In this document: in pieces, positions 50,101-60,894 of the stretch
How the letters are laid out: every line of letters starts with the position of its first letter
Position numbering within the stretch: the stretch's first letter is position 1
Source: Grammothele lineata
Lineage: Eukaryota > Basidiomycota > Agaricomycetes > Polyporales > Polyporaceae
Direction of reading: 5' to 3'
Length of the DNA: 60,894 nucleotides
NCBI GenBank assembly: GCA_002150815.3
Contig: NDFF03000384.1
Span: forward strand, 1-60,894
The notes under the pieces: model-generated
What the model saw: only the letters and a program-made list of their open reading frames with translations
Database searches by the model: none
What the model was told of the DNA's origin: nothing
Program-made: the position numbers and the translations under genes

Positions 50101-52220
50101 CACGCGACCGTCCGGCGTCCACGCGCTCCCGTCAAATTCATCGTTCAACCTCCAGCCACCGCGAACCCCATGCGCATACATTGTAGGCACCCCCCGCACC
50201 CCTCCACGCGACGCACGCGTCAAAGCACCCGTGGCGGCGTGGCCGAGAGAGTCGGGCGACGTACCGCCGCGGCGGTGCGCAGATACAGCGATCTGCACGA
50301 GTTCATCTGTTGAACGGTGAATATCGTTGATGTGTGCTTCGCGATGATGCGCCGCTGATGTCCTTCATCCCTCTCTACGCCCTGTGTAGACAGTGCGGCC
50401 CGCCGTCGGTGCCATCAGCATCGGTGTCTCGATGGGATAGGAGGGGCCGCCGCGAGCTCTCAGATCTCAATCGTGGGGAGTGCGCATCATATCCATATCC
50501 ATATGGGCCACGGCTCCGGCTACAGGCGGGAACCGCGGCGGCGTCCCTGATGCGACAGCGACTGCGACGTTGTGGCGTCGACGGAACGCATGGCGGTCGG
50601 CGCCTCGAGGCTGCCCTCGCGGGACGGCGGGACCGTGCGCCCGGCTGCTGCGCGCGCGATCCTCCGTCCTCCGTCCTGCTTGAAGCTTCTCACCCGAGCG
50701 GTTGTGCGGTGGTTTGAGGCGGCGCGCGAGGTCGGCAACTTCAGAGGTGCGCGCACCGAAGTCGAACTTTCGAAGTCGGGACCCGGGCTCCACGACGACC
50801 TGCACTGCACTGGGAGTGGAAACATCCACGCGCAGGGCTTCGCCGGGGCTCGCCGCTCACTCCAAGGTCGGGACTCGGTCTCGAAGGCCAACGCCCCCAC
50901 CGCCCGCTCGGGGACGAATCTCGCGCACACGATCGGTATAATTACTTTTGAATTGCGCTAAGCAGAGGTGCGCGGGCGCGCTGGGATGTGTGTCGTGCGC
51001 GCAGACGTATTGAACTGTGGAGAATCAGATGTGGCTCGTGGCCGGGAGAGAGTTGCGCGCGATCGCGCGGTTACCGCCGGGAACGGGGTCGCCACAGGAC
51101 CACAAGCGCCCGGTCCGCACGAGTTCGATCAAATTCAGCTGGTGGTGCGCACGCGAGGGAGGAGAGTTCAGGCGCGCGTCGGGTCAACGCTGATGCAAGG
51201 CTGCGTCGTCGCGCGGGAGCTCAGCTGGTCTGAGATCCAGTGGGCGATTGTTGTGCGCTGGGGATGTTTATCATGGATGGGGGCTCGAGAGGGATGATTG
51301 CCATGGTTGTGGTGGGTCGCCATGGAGAAGAATTGCTCGGGACAGCATTGACGGACTGCTGGGAGCCTTCTAGCTCGCGTGCGGTACGTACATGCGCAGG
51401 CTTCGAGAGACGTCGCGCGGACGAGGAGGGCGGGGAAGCGAGGACGCACGGCGCACGATGTGCCGGAGCGCTGGTGGTAGGTTTCCGGGAGTGGGCGTGA
51501 TGGGGGTATAACGAATTATGGCCTCGGCGCACATGGCCCCAGTCTATTCTGCGCCGGCGGTTGGCCGGCGGTACGTATTCTGCGCGAGCCTTACCTCCGG
51601 CGTCGACGTCTTCCTTGCACTGACTTGCGCTTCTCGCGGGTGCGGCGCGCGGCGTGGACACAGACCGAGCTGCACGGCGCGAGGCGGGGGCAGACATGCG
51701 CCTGGGCTCCACGAGAAGCGGGGGCGCAAGACAGCGGCCGAGGGTCGAAGGTTTTACGCACGCGGTGGCCGAATCACGGGGTGGACGAGCGACGAGCCGG
51801 GCTTCGTCCGCAGGTTCTGCGCGTTCGCGCCTTCCCTTCGATGGCCGCTCACCCGAAATCTTGCAGCGCGGACTGGCTGCGACGTGCGGGGCTGGCAGGT
51901 GTGACAAGCCGCTTGCCAAGGAACGGGGCTGGATGGATCCGGGGGACCGTTTGGATGGCGAGTCGCGGTAAGTCTGGCAGGGATGGCAGTCGGTGCACAT
52001 GTCGCGGGCGTGATGGATCTCGCTCTGCGCGGGTTCCACACGGAAGGGCGGCTACTGGCGGCTGGCGACGTGCTTATCGCGTCCGTGCTGTGCTCCAGGA
52101 ACTGGTGAGCACATGCTGGTTCCCCTCCTGCTCCATGAGTTAATGCGGTCGTGATCCACTTCCGAACAACAGAGCTATCGCGGCGCTCGTCCGCCTCCTC
52201 CGGCGCGACGGGCCTCCAAG
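47110..52220. other. 5.1 kb gene-poor region
   Basis: Largest stretch without a supported gene. Sequence immediately upstream of KSH1 (47110-47340) is its promoter. Small frames occur throughout; the ones at 50.4-52.1 kb reach 270 codons on the minus strand (52039-51224) but are Arg/Ala/Pro-rich, overlap other frames and have no domain. Near 49283 a short unit, AGTAGTAATTC, is repeated. I found no transposon or retroelement motif. Confidence 0.45.
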
Positions 52221-52227
52221 TATATAG
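52221..52227 (+). promoter_or_regulatory. TATA box of OPT2
   Basis: TATATAG 70 bases upstream of the ATG at 52291, followed by a C-rich leader, a normal fungal core promoter spacing. Confidence 0.65.
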
Positions 52228-52290
52228 CCCGGCCCCATCTCCGCCCCGCCCTCGAGTCTATCGACCCATTCGTCGTGTCCGCCGCCCGCC

Positions 52291-55118
52291 ATGGCCTTCA
52301 CCGAGGACAAGCGCTCCAGCAGCTCCCTCGACGAGAAGCTCGCCGACGCTGAGAAGCAGGGTGAGCCCAGCCCGACCCTCTCCCGTCCCCCACACCCCGC
52401 TCACCTCCCGCTCTTCACCCGCAGCCCACCCCATCGCTGCGGTCGCGGACTTCGATGACCCGAACCTCGACAAGGACGCGGTCGTCCTCGGTGAGCACCT
52501 CCTCGCCCTTCCCCTTTCCTTCGCACCCCTCATCCTCCCCGCGCAGAGGATGACTCTCCCTACCCCGAGGTCCGGTCTGCCGTCGCCAACACTGACGACC
52601 CGGACATGCCCGTGAACACCTTCCGGGCCTGGTTCATCGGCTTCATCTGGTCCATCATCCTCCCCGGCCTGAACCAGTTCTTCTTCTTCCGCTACCCCTC
52701 CGTCACCGTCACCTATGTGCGTATCCGTTCCTACTTGCTGCGGAGTGCGGGGTTGCTGATCGCCATCGCGGATCTGCGCTGTCGTTTAGATTACCGCCCA
52801 GCTGCTCTCCTTCCCCTTCGGTCGTCTCTGGGCACGCTTCATGCCCAATGTCAAGATCTTTGGCATCAAGCTCAACCCCGGCCCTTTCACCGTTAAGGAG
52901 CATGTGCTCATCACGATCATGGCTAACGTCGGCTACCAGTCGGCTTACGCGGTATGTGCGCCCGCGCGCTCTTCAAAGTACGCTTGACTGACGGCCGCCG
53001 TAGACGGACATTATTGCCGTTCAGCGTGTCTACTACAACCAGATCTACAACTTTGGTTACCAGTGGATGCTTGTCGCGTCCACTCAGCTGGTGAGCTCAC
53101 ACGACCCGATGCACGTCTTGCGATTCCTGACACATGCTTTTCCTAGATTGGTTTCTCCATCGGCGGTATCGCGCGTCGTTTCCTCGTCGCGCCGCCATCC
53201 ATGATCTGGCCCCTGAACCTCGTTACCTGCGCGCTTTTCAACACCCTGCACTCTCAGGAATACGCGGGTATGGGCACGCGTGGAGGTATCTCCCGTGAAC
53301 GCTTCTTCACCTACGTCTTCGTGGGCTCGTTCGCGTGGTTCTTCTTCCCCGGCTACATCTTCCAGGCCCTCTCCTTCTTCAACTGGGTCTGCTGGATCGC
53401 GCCCAACAACGTCGTCGTCAACCAGCTCTTCGGTTACTACTCCGGTCTGGGCATGTCCCTCATCACCTTCGACTGGTCCCAGATTGCGTACATCACCTCC
53501 CCGCTCGCAACGCCCTGGTGGGCGTCCGCAAACATTGCGGCCGGGTTCGTGTTCTTCTTCTGGATCCTCACGCCCATCCTCTACTACACCAACGTCTGGT
53601 ACGCCAAGTACATGCCGATCTCCTCCCGCACCTCCTTCGACCGCATGGGCAACTCGTACGACGTCTCGCAGATCATTACCCCCGAAGCGACGCTCGACCT
53701 CGCCAAGTACGAGGCGTACTCGCCCCTCTTCCTCTCCACCACCTTCGCGCTCTCGTACGGTCTCTCCTTTGCGGCGATCACCGCGACGATCGTGCACACG
53801 TTCCTGTACTTCCGCAAGCAGATCTGGATCCAGGCCCGTCGCTCGCTCTCGGAGCAGCCCGATATCCACGCCCGCCTCATGTCGCGCTACCCCCAGGTGC
53901 CCGAGTGGTGGTACGCGGTCATCCTCGTGTCCATGTTCGTCTTTGGTATCGTCACTATCGAGGTGCTCGACACCCAGATGCCGGTCTGGGCGCTCGTTCT
54001 TGCGCTCCTCATCGGTGAGATCTTCCGCTTCGTGTGTGGTGTTGACGGGAGCTGACGGGATTCTGCAGCGTTCGTGTACACCGTTCCGATTGGTATGATC
54101 CAGGCCATCACCAACCAGCAGGTCGGCCTCAAGTGAGTAGCGAAGTTGTTTGCTTGAGAGCTCCGGCACTGACGTCGCGTCTTCAGTGTCATCACTGAGC
54201 TCATCATCGGCTACGCCCTCCCTGGTCGTCCCGTCGCGATGATGATCTTCAAGACTTACGGTTACATTGCCATGTACCAGGCCCTCTCTTTCACGTCCGA
54301 CTTTAAGCTCGGCCACTACATGAAGATTCCGTAAGCCTTTCCCCTCTCTCTTCCCTTGAACACATGTAGCGGACGCTAATTGTCCGCCTCCAGCCCCCGC
54401 GCGATGTTCTGGGCGCAGATCTTCGCGACCATCATCGGCGGCACGGTCCAGCTCGGCGTGCAGGCCTGGATGTTCACCAACATCCCGAACATGTGCGACC
54501 CGAAGCAGAAGGACGGCTTCATCTGCCCCTCGACCGAGGTCTTCGGCACTGCGTCGATCATCTGGGGCGTCATCGGCCCGCAGCGCCAGTTCTCGCACGG
54601 CCAGATCTACTACGGGCTCGTGTTCTTCTTCCTCATCGGCGCGGTCCTCCCCTGCATCGCCTACGCCCTCACCCTCAAGTGGCCGAACTCGTTCATGAAG
54701 TACGTCAACTTCCCCGTCATCTTCGCCGGTACCGGGTACATCCCCCCCGCGAGTGCGGTCAACTACGTCCCCTGGACGATCGTCGCGTTCATCTTCAACT
54801 ACGTCATTCGCCGCCGTCACTTCTCGTGGTGGACAAAGTACAACTGTGAGTCTACACCCTTTCTCATGTCGTGTCTAGTGATGAAACGTCACTCATGTCT
54901 CTTCCTCTCCAGACATCCTGTCCGCCGGTCTGGACGCAGGTGTCGCGATCGCGATCATCTTTATCTTCTTCACGCTCCAGTACCCCAAGGACGGCACGAT
55001 CGGCGCGACGACGCTCGCCACATGGTGGGGCAACACCGTCGGCGTCAACACCGCCGACGCCAACTCGGTCGCCTTCCTCCCCATCCCCGATGAGGGCTTC
55101 GGGCCCACGACGTGGTGA
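52291..55118 (+). CDS. Oligopeptide transporter (OPT family), copy 2
   Basis: Proton-coupled peptide importer, paralogue of the gene at 14187. Ten exons: 52291-52360, 52425-52490, 52547-52716, 52790-52951, 53004-53090, 53147-54014, 54069-54132, 54187-54330, 54394-54845, 54913-55118; phases agree, 762 residues. The N-terminus is short ([20 protein letters not shown]). Signatures are [75 protein letters not shown] and [20 protein letters not shown], with C-terminal GPTTW. Two introns of copy 1 (in the exon ending IEVWNTQMP-type sequence, and the last one) are absent here. Codon third positions are strongly C/G, suggesting higher expression than the neighbours. Confidence 0.96.
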
Positions 55119-57095
55119 GAACGTCGTGTGTGGATTCTGTAGGGTTGTAGGGTTTGTAGGGTTGGGTGGGTGTACCCCCGTGCGCGCGCGTGCGACGCCG
55201 CGCTGTAGCTTTAATCTCGATATGTGATGCTTTACCTACTACGTATTGCTGCTCTCGTCCCCCTCTTCCTCATCTCGTCTCGTCTCATTCGGTGATGACA
55301 CTTACGGGCCGCGCCTCGACGGGACTCGCTACTTGAGCTGACCCGCGGGCGTCATGTGTGTAGGCGTAATGTTGTAGACGGTTGCGCGCTGTACATTAAT
55401 AATGAGTTGGAATGCCCTCTCTACCTCCTCGATCTTGATAGTTGAGTGCCACTCTTCTCCGCGTCGGTACCAGTAAGTGGCAACTTTCCGAACCACCTCC
55501 GCACTGGTTAAGCTCCACTCCTACTTCAAGTTCCAACTCCACCTGCCATATCGTCGCGCGCCCCACCATCCTGTCGACTCCGACACTCCAGCGTATGCAC
55601 TCCTACACGCTCATGAGCGCATTTCGGTGCTTCAGACAGAACCTTCAAGAAGTTTCGAGCTTCAAGTTTATTCCATCGGTCGAGCTCCCCACTCGCTCAC
55701 CACGGCTAGTGCTCCCCGCACACGACGTCGAGTGACCACCACTCGTGCCATCAAGATCTCGTGCCAGCCAGAACCGGCGACTGGTGACCACACTGACCAC
55801 GAGTCCGTAGGGGCGCGCTACGTGTGCAGGCTATTTTCGGAATTCGAACCCGGCGGACACGGCGGGCACGTATGTACCATGTGCACTGTGAGGGCGTCGA
55901 CGTATTGGACGTGGGCGCCGTCATCGCCGTGCGGGGAAACGAATGTGGGGCCGTTCGGAGGGACGAGCATGTGGGGCGGCGGCGCGCGGCGGCGTTAGTG
56001 GCACCGTGGCGCGGTCGTAAGAATAGTGCGGTCATACTATTAGGAGTAGGAACGTCCTGGCGCGTGGCAGGTTCGCCGGGAAATTGGAAAGAACGCTGAA
56101 CGTTACTGACCGGCTTCGAAGAAGCTTTCCGACTCGGGTGTTTCAGTGACTTAAGCTCTCGAACGTTGGGTCCCAGATTCATACCACGGCATGATGATAC
56201 CGTGTTCGCGATCGGGCGGCGCTGGCTCGTGTCCGGAGCGAGCACTAGGACCGGAATCTGGGACTTCTGAGGCATCGCTCGGCGAAAACTTGCAAGCGAG
56301 AACTGTGCGAACAGTTCGACTTCTATACGAAGGGGCCGGCGGCTGGAAGAGTAGAACAGATAACCTCAGCGCCCGCTGCGCAGCGGCTGACGTCGAAATC
56401 TTCGCCGGTCTGTCAAGAAGTTGCCACCGGAACTTAACGCGTGCGCAATGTGATCATCGTCAAATGTATCATTGCGTACGGAGAAATAGCTTGTATCACA
56501 TATGGGCGCGCCGGTGGGTGCGGACCAAAGGGGCTCGGAAGCACTGGTGAACTGTGACGCACATGGATTCATATGGTTGAGCGGTTGAGTGGGTGCCTTG
56601 GCGATACGCCCGTGTGTGAGTTCTTGTCTTGAAGATATTTCGGGAAGGGCTTTCTTGGGTGGGTGTGAAACTGGTTGAGACCAGGAATGTGGTCAGAATC
56701 TGGACGCGCACACTCGTCGATGGATGTCCTCTTAGTGCATTGGTATCACACTGCGGGCGGCTTGCCCATCATTGACTGGACCTCCATTTACGTTGAGCTA
56801 CGAGGAACACTGCCTCCATGAAACAGGCAACGTCTCGAGAATGAGGGTCGCGGAACTCGTATCTGTAAGCTCCGATTCATAAGTAAATACGCCCATTCTT
56901 CATAAATATGAGGCTACGTGACAAATACTCCCGATATCAAACCAGAGCAGACTACACGACGTCTTCCGGTGCGACTGTTTCCGCCTTCCCACCTCGAAGG
57001 TCTTGCAAGGCGTAGACCATCTCAGGCCGCTTTCCGGTGGGAGTTGTCGTCGCCGCGGTAAATGGCTCGAGCTGATAGAGGCAACGCACCCGTCA
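55119..57095. other. Gene-poor region
   Basis: 3' flanks of OPT2 and the DUF6534 gene. Open frames at 55.4-56.3 kb on both strands have no domain or intron pattern. Composition falls towards AT after 56.4 kb. Confidence 0.5.
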
Positions 57096-59180
57096 TTATC
57101 GCTTTGCGGGATACTTCAGGTAGATATGGAATACACTCACAACCTCTGGCTCGGGCCGGGTACCCACGACTCGCATCGTAGGAAGAGAGATAGGGTTGGA
57201 AGTCGAGATCGCAAGACCTCGTTCCCGTTCTCCAAGGGCCCAGCGAGAGTTTAGTCTGATGCAATGTCAGCTTAGTCTTCGGTTAGGATGTTTCAATGGG
57301 ATAGGGAATACGTACGCTGTCATCATGGAAATTGAGTACACTATCGGAGAACGTTAGTGTGGGGTCGCTGGAGCAGGAAAGAAGGGGCCGTACTCTTCAC
57401 GGCAACGATATCGACCGCTGCGTAAATCAGGTTGTGAGGTAGAACGATCGCCTATGCACAGGCATAGCCAAGACCGTCATCGTCCATTTGAGCGTTGCAG
57501 ACAAAGCGCTTACCAGAACAAAGGAGAACGAGTTCACGACGCTACATAAGAGCTGATGCGTGAGCATTGCGCCGACTAGTTACCAGAGGAAGGCCTACCC
57601 AGTAATCAACCCAGTACTGATTGCGTACATGATCAGTACGTCAATAAGCGAGTCTGTCCTAAGAGTCGGTATGCCGTCCGTCAGTCCGTGCTGTGGAAAA
57701 GACTTCTAACGTCATGCGTACCTTCTGATGCCGGTACGGCTGCGGTGCAGCGAATACACAAGCGCAGTCGTCATGAGCGTATCAGCGAGGACCGCCATCC
57801 CGAACCCGACGGTGTCGATGAGCTGCAATCGAAGTGAATAAAAGGAATTTAGTTAGGACGATGCAAGACATACCGCTTGAGGAGAATCGTCTATGCCACT
57901 TGTTGTCACACTGCTCGCGGTGTCAATGTCCATGCTACAGTGACAGATATACCAATAGCGTTTCAAACAACTTACTCGTCCACTGTCGCAGCTGGATATT
58001 ACGAAACCGTTAGTCAACGCAGGGTGGTCTCCTGACGTCGAAGCGCACCTATCGAGCAACCTATACATGTGACGGTTTTGTAGGTCATCGGTAATCCCTG
58101 AGGGGCGTTCTAACGATTCACTTACCTAGTTCTCCTAAGAGTAGCAACGCCTATAAAGAGCCGGAGGATGAGATTCCAGCTTGTTCGATGTCGAACCGGC
58201 CGGCTAAACGTACCACAAACACAACTACGATGTGGAGCTTCCGACCAACTATAGCACACGTGAGCGCCTTGAGCATACTCGGCCGGCTCCGATAATCCGA
58301 TTCAGTATGCTCACGCTTGTATACGCGGCGAAGAAAAAACCTGGATCAGGCAACGAAGATCAATGGATATTCATGGAGACAGCAACTATCTCGACGCACA
58401 ATTGGGGAAGAAGAAGAACCGCGGCCTATAGTATACGCTGAGTGTTAGTTGGATTTATGGGCTGAATGGTTGCCTACCGTAGCAAGGGGGAATGCCTGAA
58501 ACCACGTTCGTCAGCCAGAGGAAGAATATCGGCATGCTATAGTCGCATGGCGTACGGTGGATGACCTAACACTAGACGTCAGAATCGGTGTCATGGTTCG
58601 GACGGAGCGGACATACCACAAGCCGGGAGTAGCAAGACCCGCCGGATTAAAGTAGTTATTAACGAGAGCGACGTAACTTTGCGGGACATGAGGCTTGATT
58701 GACGCTTTTCCCCGCCAGCCAAACGGTTTCTCTTACCTTATATCCATGGCTATGGCAGTATGGAATGTTTCAAAGACACTGCGAGCGGCGCAGTTAGTCT
58801 TTGAAAGAAACGTGATGTAATATGCAGAGGTATTGCTTACAGCACCAACGCTACCTGTATTCACAGATATAGTCAGTGTTATAATATGAAGGTAGAGCCA
58901 GGGATAAGTGGGCGTACAGCGAGTTTCAATACACGGCTGTCTTCCCGGCACTTGCGGGAGTACACGTAGCATTGATGTGCTATCCACCCATATTGTCTAG
59001 ACGATCCCTTCATAAGTAGAGGATTATGAGGTGAACGCATAGAAATGGAGCGTACATCAAGCCGAGAAACGTGCCGAGCAGAACCGCGCCGAATGTGTTA
59101 TTGAGCGAGGGTAGCTGTGGGGGAACGAGAATTGGAGGGGCAGAACTGGTTGCGTTCACTGAGAGGGGCTGTGAAGACAT
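57096..59180 (-). CDS. DUF6534 multi-pass membrane protein
   Basis: Basidiomycota-restricted family (DUF6534), normally seven membrane helices, function unknown. Reconstructed exons (minus): 59180-59056, 58996-58918, 58854-58841, 58778-58737, 58676-58617, 58536-58478, about 58350-58320, 58248-58214, 58150-58126, 58060-58049, 57991-57976, 57934-57874, 57822-57722, 57658-57599, 57552-57514, 57451-57394, 57340-57316, 57255-57096. Recognisable blocks: LNNTFGAVLLGTFLGLI, HQCYVYSRKCREDSRVLKLA, VFETFHTAIAMDI, YVALVNNYFNPAGL, GRKLHIVVVFVALLLLGEL, VGFGMAVLADTLMTTALVYS, HRSRTGIRRTDSLIDVLIMY, CSVVNSFSFVLAIVLPHNLI and MMTALNSRWALGERERG. Two junctions, near 58478-58248 and at 57599/57552, do not close in frame with GT-AG sites, so the allele may be damaged or use unusual splicing. 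A TATA-like ATAAATA lies about 45 bases upstream of the ATG. Confidence 0.72.
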
Positions 59181-60831
59181 GATAGACCAATACTCGGGGA
59201 ACTTGACGAGTGACACCTGGAGTATTTATGCTCGTAGCCTGTGGGATGGATGTCTAACTTAGAAATCGAATGGCGATGATATGTATGAAGTACGGCGCAC
59301 TGGCGAGACGACAACGAGGATGGCGTTGATGCGGAACACAGAAGAACGATGTAGGTGTGTGGTCGGTCGAGTACACGAATAGGACATTTCCCTATCTGCA
59401 TCTAAGCATCGCGATATTCAGTGCACTTGGAGGTGGACATACACAAAAGCGGACCCACCCTACGCACACAGATATAGAAGGTACACACGGGCCCTCAGCG
59501 AACCCTGTAGACACCGCGGCCATCATGTTGATGAGCAGCTTGCTCGTACTTGCGGTACCCAATGAGGTGCGTACCTCTTCTCTGAGGGCTCTCCGCGTCC
59601 CGTTAAGTATTGCGTCGCTATCTTGGCGTGTCTGGTTCGTCGTGTTCTCCTGTCTACAGTACCTGGGAACTGAGCTGTGGTCTCGGGAAACAAGACAAGT
59701 TAAGCCGAGGATATACTTAGATCAACGATAGCCGCCTCACCGTGTACCGTCGGCATCAAGTACACAGACTTTTCACGCATTTATCTCGCAGTTGACGAGA
59801 CAAGACGAGGCTTCGCGTTGAGATACAGTGTATTCGTTATCCTGGGTATACGGAGAACCGCGCTAATTCGCGTCGAAGGAAGCTACTCACGTTTACGCCC
59901 GCTCACGGGTGGATCTATCATGGTTGGATGTGGGAATATGCCATCTTTGTACTCGCCGTCTGGGACCGTCGAACATCTGCATCTGCATCCGAACCGAGGC
60001 ACGTGTGCTTGGCCTTGCAACACCCGTGACGACATGGGATTGGGTTGTCAATAATGAAACTTGAAGTACCGTGGAGAAGTCACTGCAGGAAGATAGAGAC
60101 ACACTGTAAAAGGCTTGCGCCTTTGCGCCGGGCAGAACATCCAGTGCGAGTTGATGGCACGACGCGGCGGCAACAAAGCGGGCGCTTCCCCTAGGGCGTA
60201 GGTTCGACCCCCGCTCGGAGTAGGGCTCTTCTGGAATCTTGTCAAAGTGTTCGATGCAGCGTAGGACCAAGAATGTCCGTCTATTCGCCTTTCTATTGGG
60301 AATGTCACTCGTTTACATAGTTCTCTGGTATCTCTAGGGTATTGCGATTGTCTTTGTGAGGAATATAAGACAACTCAAGAAACTTGAACGGACGAGACGG
60401 AACGGCCTCGCTTGAACAAATAGTAGGTGCTATAGCTACGCTGTCCTTTTCTTTTGAGGCTACGTAGCAAGAGGTCTATCCCTATTTCTTCTGGAATAGG
60501 GCAGAATATATAGTGTTGGGGGGTAGTCGTACTCAAGCTGTCCGTGGTGCGTGCCTTCCGGCTATACATATCCTAGAGCGCATGACGCCTGTAACGGAGA
60601 TTAGATTAGATGACTCGTAATCAGGCGCGCGTCTGTAAGGACGCGCGCCCGGCCAGGCGCTCCTTAGCTTCTTTCTACCACGTCATCTGTGTACCCATAG
60701 CATCTCGAATAGAGATTGGTCTGGTGTACACCCGGCGTGACGGAAGCTCCTCAAGTAAACCCTTACACTTTTTTACACCCCATCCACGCATCGTGGACTT
60801 CTATTCGTTGTGCGATAGGCACGCAGACTAG
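59181..60831. other. Gene-poor region near the right edge
   Basis: Promoter side of the DUF6534 gene, then non-coding-looking sequence. A GGTTCGA-type string at about 60202 recalls a tRNA T-arm but no cloverleaf forms. A strong hairpin is annotated separately. Confidence 0.45.
60624..60649. repeat. Perfect 10-bp inverted repeat (hairpin)
   Basis: GGCGCGCGTC (60624-60633) and its exact reverse complement GACGCGCGCC (60640-60649) are separated by TGTAAG. The GC-only character of the stem stands out from the AT-richer surroundings. Function unknown; no T-run follows, so a pol III or bacterial-type terminator is not indicated. Confidence 0.8.
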
Positions 60832-60894
60832 ATGTCTACACCCCCTCAAGACTCGCGCGATGCTGGCCGCTCACCAGGAGCCAACCAGCCTCGC
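60832..60894 (+). CDS. Possible start of a gene cut by the window edge
   Basis: An ATG at 60832 opens a frame of 21 codons (MSTPPQDSRDAGRSPGANQP...) that runs without a stop to the last base. The Ser/Pro-rich, disordered-looking N-terminus is typical of fungal proteins, but nothing identifies a family and the frame is too short to be significant by itself. Confidence 0.3.
   Translation, partial: MSTPPQDSRDAGRSPGANQPR

Noticed and set aside
51221..52039. 272-codon minus-strand frame in the region upstream of OPT2
   Set aside because: Low-complexity Ser/Arg/Pro composition, competing frames on the other strand, no recognisable motif or promoter.
53084..54820. 578-codon open frame on the strand opposite OPT2
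   Set aside because: It is the antisense of a clearly coding gene with strong G/C third-position bias, which keeps the opposite frame open. It is rich in Asp, Glu, Gly and Arg, crosses the OPT2 introns and has no domain. OPT1 shows the same effect at 16156-15185.
60150..60230. tRNA-like sequence containing GTAGGTTCGACC
   Set aside because: The T-stem halves do not pair and no acceptor or anticodon stem can be formed on either strand.

Overview
This is nuclear DNA of a mushroom-forming fungus (Agaricomycetes, most likely a wood-decay lineage such as Polyporales). The evidence is GC-rich coding sequence cut by many 48-75 nt GT-AG introns, and families typical of these fungi: DUF6534 and DUF6535 membrane proteins, an F-box protein, a DUF262 protein and an M36 fungalysin. 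The species cannot be fixed from sequence alone. All exon models were built by hand from splice sites, reading phase and remembered family motifs; no alignment was run.

Left part (1-17.5 kb): the 5' end of a secreted fungalysin (minus); an intact mitochondrial adrenodoxin/ferredoxin reductase (ARH1 type, plus); a three-frameshift remnant of a Basidiomycota-restricted family (minus); a secreted six-hairpin glycosidase related to GH105 (plus); a long AT-hook protein (minus); an intron-bearing tRNA-Lys(CUU); and a first oligopeptide transporter (OPT, plus).

Middle part (17.5-47.1 kb): an Msb1/Mug8-type morphogenesis protein (minus), an RCR-like wall-regulatory membrane protein (minus), a cyclophilin with a mitochondrial presequence (plus), an F-box protein (plus), a DUF6535 membrane protein (minus), a DUF262 (GmrSD/ParB-nuclease-like) protein (minus) that diverges from the condensin subunit SMC2 (plus), and the small secretory-pathway protein Kish (minus).

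Right part (47.1-60.9 kb): a 5.2 kb gene-poor stretch, a second OPT transporter (plus) with nearly the same intron layout as the first, a many-exon DUF6534 membrane protein (minus), and a possible gene start at the right edge.

The genes do not form a pathway. Housekeeping genes (ARH1, SMC2, KSH1, cyclophilin) sit among secretion and nutrient-uptake genes (fungalysin, glycosidase, two OPTs). A protease plus peptide transporters fits peptide scavenging, but physical co-regulation is not shown. The most unusual items are the DUF262 protein, which keeps the IDGxQR-type motif of bacterial defence nucleases, its short shared upstream region with SMC2, and the cyclophilin whose internal start codon is divided by an intron.
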